Origin: an uncultured Pseudomonadales bacterium
Lineage (GTDB): Bacteria; Pseudomonadota; Gammaproteobacteria; Pseudomonadales; Azotimanducaceae
DNA length: 64,000 nt
Assembly (NCBI GenBank): GCA_938017975.1
Contig: CALIKQ010000011.1
Location: 1 to 64,000 of the forward strand
Direction: 5' to 3'
The position numbers and the translations under genes are program-made. How positions within the stretch are numbered: the stretch's first letter is position 1; every line of letters begins with the position of its first letter. This document shows positions 9,567-17,830 of this stretch, piece by piece. The notes below the pieces were generated by a model. The model saw only the letters and a list, made by a program, of their open reading frames with translations. It had not been told where the DNA came from and made no database searches.

Positions 9567-10817
9567 GTGGAGAGAAATATCGAACTGGAGCAGGGCTCTG
9601 TGTTGGGGTGGTGTGATCCAGCCTTTGAATCAGTTCTCAAGGCTTTTGTTGATAATTTTAATCAGCGTGGTGAGATCGGAGCAGGTCTTGCGGTCTACCA
9701 ACATGGCACGTGTTTGGTGAATCTGCAGGGCGGATTTAGTGATTTAGAGCGCGGACATCCATGGCAGGAAGACACGCTCTGCGTTGTTCACTCTTGTACC
9801 AAAGCGGCTACCGCGCTGTGTTTGCATCATTTGATCGATCAGGCCGATTTGCAGCTTAATGACCCTGTGACGCGCTATTGGCCCGAGTACGGGGATGCTG
9901 GTAAGGGTGGAACCACCCTTTCGATGCTACTCAATCACACCAGTGGCGTTCCCGCTCTAAAAAATCCATTGCCGGAGCAGGCCTTTCTCGATTGGCCCTA
10001 TATGGTTCGGGCGATAGCGAAGGCTGAACCTTTTTGGGAGCCTGGGACCCAGCATGGTTACCAGATGACGACGTTTGGTTGGTTGATTGGCGAGGTGGTT
10101 CGGCGGATATCAGGTCAATCCTTAGGGGAGTATTTTAAAACGAATCTTGCCGAACCCCTAGGCGCTGATTTTTGGATTGGATTGCCGCAGGATGAACATC
10201 ACCGAGTATCAAAATTGGTTCGGTATCGCCCGCAAAAAGGCTTGGCGCCAGCTGCGTTTACACGTCGCTTAATGGCGGACCCAGAGGGGATTCCTGCCCT
10301 CGCCTACTTCAATACTGGAAAGTTTCGCGCGGATTCTGCTGAGAGTTATTCAGCTGAATTTGGTGCGGGTGGCGGCATCGGCACTGCGAACAGCATCGCC
10401 AAACTCTATGAACCACTGGCCAACAGCGGTCGTCTTGGAGATCAGCAGCTGTTCAGCGAGCAGCAGGTCGCAGTGATGGCCGAAACATCGATTAAAGGCG
10501 GTGAAGATAGGACTTTGATTATGCCGACCCATTTCAGCCTAGGGTTTATGAAGTCCATGAATAATTTTGAGCGCCCAGGAGGTGCGATGGAATCGCTGGT
10601 GATGGGGTCAACGGCCTTTGGCCATGCTGGTGCTGGCGGGAGCCTAGGATTTGCGGATCGAGCGTTGGGCCTTTCCTTTGGTTACGTTATGAATCAAATG
10701 GGGCCGGGTATTTTAGTGAATGAGCGGGGCCAGAGTTTGGTTGATGCGATCTATTCAACGTTGGGCCAGACGCGATCAATGCTTGGAGATTATAGAGACC
10801 TGCGGGCCGCGCATTAA
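9567..10817 (+). CDS. Serine hydrolase of the beta-lactamase / class C esterase family
   Basis: A penicillin-binding-protein-like fold acting on esters or amides. The nucleophile motif SxxK is SCTK at about residues 76-79. The region around 170 reads GYQMTTFGWLIGEV, the usual family position of the second catalytic tyrosine. NHTSGVP near 130 and the late glycine-rich GHAGAGGSLGFAD segment also fit. There is no signal peptide, which favours an intracellular esterase (EstB/LovD-like) over a true beta-lactamase. The frame opens at a TTG (9561), but AGGAG at 9555-9559 is correctly spaced for the GTG at 9567, so I choose that start. A second family member lies at 60184-61455. Confidence 0.88.
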   Translation: MERNIELEQGSVLGWCDPAFESVLKAFVDNFNQRGEIGAGLAVYQHGTCLVNLQGGFSDLERGHPWQEDTLCVVHSCTKAATALCLHHLIDQADLQLNDPVTRYWPEYGDAGKGGTTLSMLLNHTSGVPALKNPLPEQAFLDWPYMVRAIAKAEPFWEPGTQHGYQMTTFGWLIGEVVRRISGQSLGEYFKTNLAEPLGADFWIGLPQDEHHRVSKLVRYRPQKGLAPAAFTRRLMADPEGIPALAYFNTGKFRADSAESYSAEFGAGGGIGTANSIAKLYEPLANSGRLGDQQLFSEQQVAVMAETSIKGGEDRTLIMPTHFSLGFMKSMNNFERPGGAMESLVMGSTAFGHAGAGGSLGFADRALGLSFGYVMNQMGPGILVNERGQSLVDAIYSTLGQTRSMLGDYRDLRAAH

Positions 10818-11089
10818 AGGCGCGTGATCGCTTCTCTTCTTCAGTCTGATTGACCGGTTGGAGAGCTTGCATCATCGTGATACGGTGCTTGATTTGAAGG
10901 AACGGGCTGATGCCTGATTGCAGATTGTGATCGATCTAGGTGGGCGACGAAGTTACGAGTGTAGCGGCGCTCAGAGACATGGGCTCTTGGGGCGAGAAAT
11001 TCAGCCTGATCAAGCAAAAAGGTAGGCCCGGATGTGAACGATTAATCCGATTGAAACGCATAAAAAAGTAGCATTAAAGGAGAGGAAAC

Positions 11090-12202
11090 GTGAATTTCGA
11101 ATTTTCAGACGAGCAGAATATGCTCAGAGAACAGGCCCAGACATTTCTGCGAGCTGAATGTCCCCCTCAAGCCGTACGCCAAGTTCTAGATGGGGATGCG
11201 CCGTTTGATCGCGCTCTTTGGCAAAAAGTGGTAGACATGGGCTGGACCGCGACCGCCATCCCAGAAGCGTATGATGGATTGGGTCTTTCTTACTTAGAAT
11301 TGTCGGTCATTGCTGAAGAACTGGGTCGAGCTTTGGCGCCGATCCCTTTTTCCTCGTCTGTTTATTTAGCGACCGAAGCGATTCTAATGGCGGGCTCTGA
11401 GGCTCAAAAGACGGCTTGGTTACCCAAGCTCGCTGCAGGTGCTGTTATTGGCTGTTTAGCTGCGGCGGAGACCAGCGGGCAAGCTTCTGCAGCCAAGTTA
11501 GCCGTGCGCTATGAAGACGGCAAGCTCTCGGGTAGCAAGCGCCCAGTAGCGGATGGCGATGTGGCCGATCTTGCGGTAGTGATGGCAACCAGTGAGAGTG
11601 GGCCGGTTTTATGTTTGACGGACCTGAATCAAGCTGGAGTTGCTCGTACAGCCATAAAGACGTTGGATCCAAGTCGTTCTCATGCCGAAATTCATTTTGA
11701 TCAGGCAGCAGCAGAAGTTTTGGGCGGCCTCGGAGAGGGTTGGGACCTATTGCAGGCGCTCTATGATCGTGCGGCTGTTTTATTTGCTTGGGAGCAGGTG
11801 GGCGGATCGGAAACCGCTTTGGAAATGGCAAAAGACTATTCCCTAGGACGCTTTGCTTTCGGGCGGCCGATTGCCACTTACCAAGCAATCAAGCATAAGT
11901 TAGCGCAAGCCTACGTAAAAAATACGCTTGCGCGAGGTAATTGCTATTACGGCGCCTGGGCGCTGTCAACGGATGCTGAAGATCTGCCCATCGCGGCTGC
12001 CTCAGCCCGTGTTTCTGCAACCCAGGCCTATTACTATGCGTCCAAGGAGAACATCCAAACCCATGGCGGTATGGGCTTTACCTGGGAGTTCGATTGTCAA
12101 TTTCCGTACCGGCGATCGAAATTGCTGGCGGTTAATATTGGATCAGAGGCAATCTGGCAGGAAAAACTGATTGCAGCAATTGAAGCACAACGCGCGGCTT
12201 AA
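11090..12202 (+). CDS. Acyl-CoA dehydrogenase, short subunit of an adjacent pair
   Basis: A FAD-dependent enzyme that forms the alpha,beta double bond in acyl-CoA. The 370 residues show the N-terminal helical domain (FSDEQNMLREQAQTFLRAE), a central beta domain and the C-terminal helical domain with DYSLGRFAFGRPIATYQAIKHKLA and HGGMGFTWEFD. The start is GTG with a strong AAGGAGAGG. The next gene, another acyl-CoA dehydrogenase of different length, follows after 27 bp. This arrangement resembles FadE pairs of steroid and branched-chain degradation that form alpha2beta2 enzymes. The real substrate is unknown. Confidence 0.93.
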   Translation: MNFEFSDEQNMLREQAQTFLRAECPPQAVRQVLDGDAPFDRALWQKVVDMGWTATAIPEAYDGLGLSYLELSVIAEELGRALAPIPFSSSVYLATEAILMAGSEAQKTAWLPKLAAGAVIGCLAAAETSGQASAAKLAVRYEDGKLSGSKRPVADGDVADLAVVMATSESGPVLCLTDLNQAGVARTAIKTLDPSRSHAEIHFDQAAAEVLGGLGEGWDLLQALYDRAAVLFAWEQVGGSETALEMAKDYSLGRFAFGRPIATYQAIKHKLAQAYVKNTLARGNCYYGAWALSTDAEDLPIAAASARVSATQAYYYASKENIQTHGGMGFTWEFDCQFPYRRSKLLAVNIGSEAIWQEKLIAAIEAQRAA

Positions 12203-12229
12203 GCGCTTTGCAGTTAAAGGAGAAAAGTG

Positions 12230-13441
12230 ATGGATTTTAACGATACGGCACAAGAAGCGGCGTTCAGAGAAGAGGTTAAGACCTGGTTGACGACGAATAT
12301 CCCCTCGAATTCTGAATTAGAAAATTTGGACTATATCCAGCGCGCGAAACTTTGGCAAAAACGTAAATACGATGCCGGTTGGGCTTGCATTCGATGGCCA
12401 AAAGCCCATGGCGGCCGTGACGCAAGCGCGATCGAACAAGTTATTTTTAATCAGGAAGAAGCCAAATTCGATACACCAGATGGGATCTTCAGCATTGGTC
12501 AGGGGATGTGCGCACCAACCATGATGACTTGGGCGACGGACGAGCAAAATGAGCGGTTTATGCCGCCGCTTGCCAGCGGAGAGGAAGTTTGGTGCCAGCT
12601 GTTTAGCGAACCTGCGGGCGGCTCTGATCTCGCTGCTTTGCGTACCAAGGCGGTAAAAGATGGTGATGATTGGGTCGTAAACGGTCAAAAGATTTGGACT
12701 TCAGGTGCACATTATTCTGACTACGGTGTGCTGGTGCTCAGAACAGACCCCGACCTGCCGAAGCACCAAGGTTTGACTTATTTCTTCTTGGATATGAAGT
12801 CTCCAGGGATCGATATTAAACCGATTCGCCAGATCTCTGGAGGTGCTAACTTCAATGAGGTCTATTTCAACGATGTTCGAATTCCAGATGCCCAACGCTT
12901 GGGCGCAGTGGGACAGGGTTGGCAGGTCGCATTGACCACGCTGATGAACGAGCGTGCATCGATCGGCGGTGGTGGCGGCGGCGTGAATTTTAATTCTGTG
13001 TTCGAGTTGGCCAAGACCGTTGACCTTGGTGATCGCCCAGCGATTGAAGACCCGTCAGTCCGACGAAAACTTGCAGATTGGTATGTGCAGGAATCGGGAC
13101 TGAAGTTTACCGGTTATCGTTCGATGACGGCCTTGTCTAAAGGCGAAATTCCAGGACCTGAAAATTCCATTGGCAAGCTGGTCGGCGCGCCCAAGCAGCA
13201 GGATATGGCAAATTTTGCGCTCGACCTTCTTGATCAAGCAGGCATTATTTGGGATGAAGCACACTCAGTGAATGCGGGTATGTTTCAAGCCACCTACATG
13301 GCGTCGCCTGGGTTGAGGATCGCAGGTGGAACCGACGAGATTATGGCCAACATCATTGCCGAGCGCGTGCTCGGTATGCCGCAAGATATTCGGGTGGACA
13401 AGGGTATTCCCTTCAGCGAAGTGCCGACTGCGACAAAATAA
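12230..13441 (+). CDS. Acyl-CoA dehydrogenase, long subunit of an adjacent pair
   Basis: A 403-residue acyl-CoA dehydrogenase. The flavin/substrate region is QLFSEPAGGSDLAALRTKAV and QKIWTSGAHYSDYGVLVLRTD, and the C-terminal dinucleotide segment is GGTDEIMANIIAERVLGMP. In medium-chain enzymes the catalytic glutamate sits just before the GT of this segment; here a glycine takes its place. That fits a heteromeric enzyme in which the partner supplies part of the active site (inference). GTG at 12227 and ATG at 12230 are both possible, and AAAGGAG at 12216-12222 is better spaced for the ATG. It lies 27 bp after its partner. Confidence 0.93.
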   Translation: MDFNDTAQEAAFREEVKTWLTTNIPSNSELENLDYIQRAKLWQKRKYDAGWACIRWPKAHGGRDASAIEQVIFNQEEAKFDTPDGIFSIGQGMCAPTMMTWATDEQNERFMPPLASGEEVWCQLFSEPAGGSDLAALRTKAVKDGDDWVVNGQKIWTSGAHYSDYGVLVLRTDPDLPKHQGLTYFFLDMKSPGIDIKPIRQISGGANFNEVYFNDVRIPDAQRLGAVGQGWQVALTTLMNERASIGGGGGGVNFNSVFELAKTVDLGDRPAIEDPSVRRKLADWYVQESGLKFTGYRSMTALSKGEIPGPENSIGKLVGAPKQQDMANFALDLLDQAGIIWDEAHSVNAGMFQATYMASPGLRIAGGTDEIMANIIAERVLGMPQDIRVDKGIPFSEVPTATK

Positions 13442-13582
13442 CGACGCTCAGCCAGCCGTTCAAAATGAGGTCAGCACGCTTTTTTGAGTGTTGGCCTCAG
13501 AGCTTTTGGCCCTGAGTGTCTCGTGACCCAAGTTTTGTTTAAGTCCGTAAAGACCCTCGAAATGAGCTGAATCGAGAAAGTC

Positions 13583-14809
13583 ATGACGAAAGTGTGCCGC
13601 AAAGGGTGCGTGCGTGTCGGTGCACTGGCGCCGCTCTTTGCGCTTTTTTTGAGCCTCTTATCGGTTATTGGCTGTGGACAGGGATCTGTTCGCCCTGAGG
13701 CTGCATCGATTGCAAATTCACCTCCGAGACTCTCTTCCCCTTTGGAATACACCCATGATGAAGGGGCAACCCTCGTTGTCGCGTTGGTGGGCGTAGATGA
13801 TGAGGGTGATGTGATTCGTTTTAGCATCGCGCCTGGACAAGATGGTGCACTCTTTGGGATCGATGCAGAGGGGCAGTTACAGTTCAGTGCTCCGCCGGAT
13901 TTTGAATCCCCCAGGGACAGCGATCGAAACAACATCTACTCTTTGGTGCTTGTGCTTTCCGACCAAAAACAGAATGTTGAGTACGAAATTGAGATTACCG
14001 TCCTCGACCTGCCTGAATATCTTTTGCTTAAAGGCGGTTCCGAAAAAAGGGCCATCTCGCAAGCGATTCAAGGCGTAACTGTTCAGCGGGATTATTGGCT
14101 GAGAGCAGCTTCCAATCCGAAACAAAGCGACTATCCGATTTTGATCTTCTTGCATGGTGCTGGTGGTAATGGGCAAGTCATGCTCAACGACGATCGGGTC
14201 ATAGATTTAATTGAAAGGGATCAATGGGTCGGTGTGTTCCCGTCTGGTTTTGACGGTCGTTGGAACTCGAACGGGGAAACGAATGCAGATGATATTGATT
14301 TCATTCGTCGCATTTTGTTGGACTTGCAGGCATATGAATCCCTGTCTCAGCCTGATGTCTATGGTGTCGGCTTTTCAAATGGTGCCAGTATGATTAATCG
14401 ACTCGGTAAAGAGACTGATATTTTTGTTGCGATTGCTCCGATCGCCTCTCAACAAATCATCGAATTGGCGATGCTGGATGCGCCCGTGCCGCCATCGGTC
14501 ATTCAGATTAATGGAGAGCTTGATCCGATTATCCCCACAAAGGGAGGGGTTGGTTTTGGTGAATTTGAATACCTCTCTGCCTTAGAAAGCGCTCAAAATT
14601 GGGCGGATCAAAATAACTGTATTGGCACATGGGATGAGGACCGGCGGGTTTGGGGAGACTTTGAGGTGATTTCGAAAGAACAGGCCGATTGTGCTACTGG
14701 ACGTGTGGTCAGTGCCCATATTGTATTAGGCGCCGGCCACACCTCAAGATTCGGCGCCGACTTTAATGTTTTCACATTGATCTCGAATTACTTTTTGGCA
14801 TTGCCTTAA
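13583..14809 (+). CDS. Lipoprotein: cadherin-like domain fused to LpqC/PHB-depolymerase-type esterase
   Basis: A 408-residue exported lipoprotein with a lipobox ending in C31 (SVIGC). Residues about 45-145 form a cadherin-like beta domain with the repeat hallmarks DDEGD, FGIDAEGQLQF and FESPRD. The rest is an alpha/beta hydrolase of the polyhydroxybutyrate depolymerase/feruloyl esterase kind: HGAGGNG near 190 (oxyanion hole), GFSNG near 263-267 (nucleophile S265), GELDPI near 313 (acid) and GAGHTSRFG near 385 (histidine). It probably hydrolyses polyester or aryl esters at the outer membrane. The domain order, with a cadherin module before the catalytic domain, is unusual. Confidence 0.85.
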   Translation: MTKVCRKGCVRVGALAPLFALFLSLLSVIGCGQGSVRPEAASIANSPPRLSSPLEYTHDEGATLVVALVGVDDEGDVIRFSIAPGQDGALFGIDAEGQLQFSAPPDFESPRDSDRNNIYSLVLVLSDQKQNVEYEIEITVLDLPEYLLLKGGSEKRAISQAIQGVTVQRDYWLRAASNPKQSDYPILIFLHGAGGNGQVMLNDDRVIDLIERDQWVGVFPSGFDGRWNSNGETNADDIDFIRRILLDLQAYESLSQPDVYGVGFSNGASMINRLGKETDIFVAIAPIASQQIIELAMLDAPVPPSVIQINGELDPIIPTKGGVGFGEFEYLSALESAQNWADQNNCIGTWDEDRRVWGDFEVISKEQADCATGRVVSAHIVLGAGHTSRFGADFNVFTLISNYFLALP

Positions 14810-15015
14810 CCTTAGAACGATGACCAACGAGGCCTTTAGAAAGCATTGACAGGCCGGTGCTATTAGGCAGTGATCTTGCCGAGAGGCTGGGAGATTAAAC
14901 CGGCCTAAGAGATCTATATTGCGGCGGTGAGTGGGCAGCGCTTTAGCAAGCAATCGATGCATAAAAGACCTGCAGAATCACAAGGTGAGATTGCCTGATC
15001 GCTGACAAAAGTCAT

Positions 15016-15765
15016 TTAAGGCTTGGGCTTGGTGAAACCGGCCTTAATACGGTCATTCATGTCGGGTGCAACCCCTGGACCATTCGATCGTTCCTCAATG
15101 AGACCTGCATCGAGAGAATGGTTTTGCCCCATATGAATGAGGCTTTTGTCTGCGCGGAGGGTGTGCCATGAGTTTTGGGTGAAACTTTGTGCCATTTCGA
15201 TCGCAGCATCGAGCAAATGATCATCTGAAACGCATCGATTGGCAATACCAAGGGCAACGGCTTCGTGGCCATCGATTGTTCGACCAGAAAACATCAGTTC
15301 CTTGGCTTTGACGACCCCGATTCGTCTGGGAAGACGTTGACTCATCCCCCAGGTGGGCGACATTCCCCATTTACCGTGGGTGTCAGCGAGTCGAGCTGAT
15401 TCAGCGGTAATCATTAGATCGCAAGACAGGGCAAGTTCAAGAGAGCCTGTGTAGCAATGGCCTTGTACCGCAGCTATGACCGGTTGCGGTAGGCGCTCAA
15501 TGGCATCAAGGGTCTCTGCCTGAAAGTGTGCGGAAGGGGCTCGCTCGCCGGATTGAATTGCTTTGAGATCATTGCCGGCAGAAAAAGAACGACCTTCGCC
15601 GCGCAAAATCACGCAGCCAATTGAGTCGATAGCTGATGCGATTTGATCTATTTCAGCCCGCAGCTCAATGAAGAGATTTGGGCTAAGCGCGTTGAGTGCT
15701 TCCGGGCGATTGAGGCTTAGGACGGTAATTCCTGAAGGTAGATCTTGGCGGGTGATGTCACTCAT
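15016..15765 (-). CDS. Enoyl-CoA hydratase/isomerase (crotonase) family protein
   Basis: The crotonase fold is evident from RPEALNALS, the oxyanion-hole strand FSAGNDLKAI and GHCYTGSLELALSCDLMI. The first catalytic glutamate of classical hydratases appears to be kept (LELA). The second, which lies in the PEI.LG segment of rat enoyl-CoA hydratase, aligns here with histidine in LADTHGKWGMSP. A simple hydratase role is therefore doubtful; an isomerase, thioesterase-like or other crotonase activity is possible. The length of 249 residues is normal. AAGGAAA precedes the ATG. The gene stands alone between the esterase and dioxygenase genes. Confidence 0.9.
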   Translation of the reverse strand: MSDITRQDLPSGITVLSLNRPEALNALSPNLFIELRAEIDQIASAIDSIGCVILRGEGRSFSAGNDLKAIQSGERAPSAHFQAETLDAIERLPQPVIAAVQGHCYTGSLELALSCDLMITAESARLADTHGKWGMSPTWGMSQRLPRRIGVVKAKELMFSGRTIDGHEAVALGIANRCVSDDHLLDAAIEMAQSFTQNSWHTLRADKSLIHMGQNHSLDAGLIEERSNGPGVAPDMNDRIKAGFTKPKP

Positions 15766-16015
15766 GGATGTTTCCTTTTAATCAAATTCGGTCTGTTGAA
15801 GCCTAATAAAATACGCCTTTTCCCTTGAAAGGTTCTGTATCGATGGGTCACTGAACATTCATGGCCGTCTGAAAGTATGGCGTTAGAGCGCAAGCCAAGC
15901 AAGGCTGTCAAAAATGCCATGCCGAGATTGTCGCGTAGTTGATTGGTTGCGCAGGTTCTTCCACTTCGCTAGATTGTGGTTTGGATGATCATTTAAATAA
16001 GGGTTGAACCCACCC

Positions 16016-16918
16016 ATGGTTGACTCGATCCCATCACTAGAATCGCCTGGCCCGACAGACGCCCGCCACCCTGCCGCAGTGGCTGCCCATGAGAGACTGG
16101 ACCGAATTCGAGACGATATTTTACGACTTGGTTTGGAGCGTCACGTTCTTGACTTAGAGCTCTATGGATACACGGTGCTTGATGACATCAAACCGTTGTC
16201 ATTTTTTGATGACCTTCGATCGACCATCTTAAGGTTAGGGGAAGAAGACCGTATTGCTGGCCGCCGGATACCGCTGGCAGGTCAACAGGGTAAAAGCTAT
16301 CTGGTGACGTGGTTGCTGGCACGGGATCGTATTTTCGAAGAAGCTGTGATGGCCGAGAAACCGCTGTCCTTAATCACTTATTTGATGGGGGAAAGTTGTC
16401 AAATTAGCTCAAATCACGGCCATGTTAGGGTCGAGGGAGATCCACCCCAAGGCCTTCATGCGGATGCACCGATGGTGCCTGGCCCAATACCCGAGGCACC
16501 GGTTGCTAGCAATATTATGTGGGTACTCGATGATTTTACGCTTGAATCAGGGGGTACCTTGGTCGTGCCCGGGTCGCACCACACGCGCACGCATCCCCCT
16601 GGCGGGGCCAAGAAGATGGCGATTCCCATCCAGGCGAAGAAGGGGACGGTGATTATTTTCAACGGCAACGTCTGGCATGGTGCCGGCGCGCGAACCGTCT
16701 CGGGTGAGCGTGTGGGTATGACAGTCTATTTTAATAGGATGTATGTCCGCCCCCAGGAAGATCTTAACTCGGTTATTTCCGACGTAGCGATTGCGCGCAA
16801 TCCACCGCGATTTGCCCATTTAGTGGGTCGAAATAACCCCTACCCTGCTCAAAACTTTGAGTTTTTTAATCCGAAAGGGGCGGTGTACTTTGGCAAGACG
16901 CAAGACCCTAAAGGGTAA
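16016..16918 (+). CDS. Phytanoyl-CoA dioxygenase (PhyH) family protein
   Basis: A probable Fe(II)/2-oxoglutarate-dependent hydroxylase. The iron-binding facial triad is visible as H148-A-D150 (GLHADAP) and H221 (NVWHGAGA), followed by the 2-oxoglutarate-binding arginine in GERVGM. VLDDFTLESGGTLVVPGSH is the typical strand between them. The frame opens at a TTG (16004), but the ATG at 16016 is the more credible start. Another PhyH gene follows after 52 bp, probably in the same transcript. The substrate could be an alkyl chain, a sterol-like molecule or a natural product; the sequence does not tell. Confidence 0.9.
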   Translation: MVDSIPSLESPGPTDARHPAAVAAHERLDRIRDDILRLGLERHVLDLELYGYTVLDDIKPLSFFDDLRSTILRLGEEDRIAGRRIPLAGQQGKSYLVTWLLARDRIFEEAVMAEKPLSLITYLMGESCQISSNHGHVRVEGDPPQGLHADAPMVPGPIPEAPVASNIMWVLDDFTLESGGTLVVPGSHHTRTHPPGGAKKMAIPIQAKKGTVIIFNGNVWHGAGARTVSGERVGMTVYFNRMYVRPQEDLNSVISDVAIARNPPRFAHLVGRNNPYPAQNFEFFNPKGAVYFGKTQDPKG

Positions 16919-16970
16919 TGTAAAAATGATAACGCCCTAAGGCCGAGATAGCACAAACGAGGAGAAGTCC

Positions 16971-17801
16971 ATGGCATTGCAAACGCTTAAACGAGATGCT
17001 TCCGTCGATCAGATCATCGAAGTGATGTCGTCTGACGGGGCCTTAATTCTCGAGGATGTTGTCGATGAGCAGCGAATTGACCATTGCGTTGCAGAACTCA
17101 AGCACTTTATAGATGTGACGCCTTTGGGTCGCGATGATTTCACCGGCCGACTGACCAAGCGTACAGGTGCCCTTGCCGCTCGGTCTGGGACCTGTCGTGA
17201 CTTCATCGTTGACGAGATCATACTGGCAGCGGCGGAGTCGTATCTGAAGCCCTATTCAAAAAAGATTCTGCTGCATTTGACACAGACAATCTTGTTGCAG
17301 CCAGGAGCGGCTGGGCAACCTTTCCATCGCGATCGTTATGCGTGGGGTCGACATCTACCTCTCACCTTAGAGCCGCAATTTAATACGATATGGGCACTAA
17401 CAGATTTCACGAGCATGAATGGCGCTACCCGAGTTATTCCTGGCAGTCACCATTGGGAGCATGGTCGTGAACCCAATGACTCTGAGGTCTGTGTTGCTGA
17501 AATGTCGAAGGGGTCGGTCTTTTTGTATTCTGGTAGCGTCATTCATGCAGGTGGCGCTAATCACAGTGAACAGAATCGATTGGGGCTTAACATAACGTAT
17601 TGTTTAAATTGGTTGCGGCAAGAAGAAAATCAGTACCTCTCTTGTCCACCAGAAATCGCCCGAAACTTTGATCCTGTTCTCCAAGATCTTTTGGGTTATG
17701 TCCAAGGCGATTATGCATTGGGATATTTCAGTGAACCGACGGATATGACGGGGCAACGCGAGGTGGTATCGCCCTCGGTTTTGATGAACCGAAACGACTA
17801 A
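16971..17801 (+). CDS. Phytanoyl-CoA dioxygenase (PhyH) family protein
   Basis: The second of two neighbouring PhyH genes, with 276 residues. The iron ligands are H119-R-D121 (PFHRDRYAW) and H192 (SVIHAGGANHS), and the 2-oxoglutarate arginine is in EQNRLGLN. ALTDFTSMNGATRVIPGSHHWEHGR is a strong family signature. The ATG is preceded by GAGGAG. The protein is clearly different in sequence from its neighbour, so this looks like two enzymes acting in sequence or on related substrates rather than a recent duplication. It runs convergent with the amidohydrolase gene. Confidence 0.92.
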   Translation: MALQTLKRDASVDQIIEVMSSDGALILEDVVDEQRIDHCVAELKHFIDVTPLGRDDFTGRLTKRTGALAARSGTCRDFIVDEIILAAAESYLKPYSKKILLHLTQTILLQPGAAGQPFHRDRYAWGRHLPLTLEPQFNTIWALTDFTSMNGATRVIPGSHHWEHGREPNDSEVCVAEMSKGSVFLYSGSVIHAGGANHSEQNRLGLNITYCLNWLRQEENQYLSCPPEIARNFDPVLQDLLGYVQGDYALGYFSEPTDMTGQREVVSPSVLMNRND

Positions 17802-17830
17802 TTCGCCTTTCCGACCCCAAACTATGCTGT

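Noticed and set aside
9561-10817. Secreted class C beta-lactamase
   Set aside because: There is no signal peptide, and no other resistance genes are present. An intracellular esterase is more likely.
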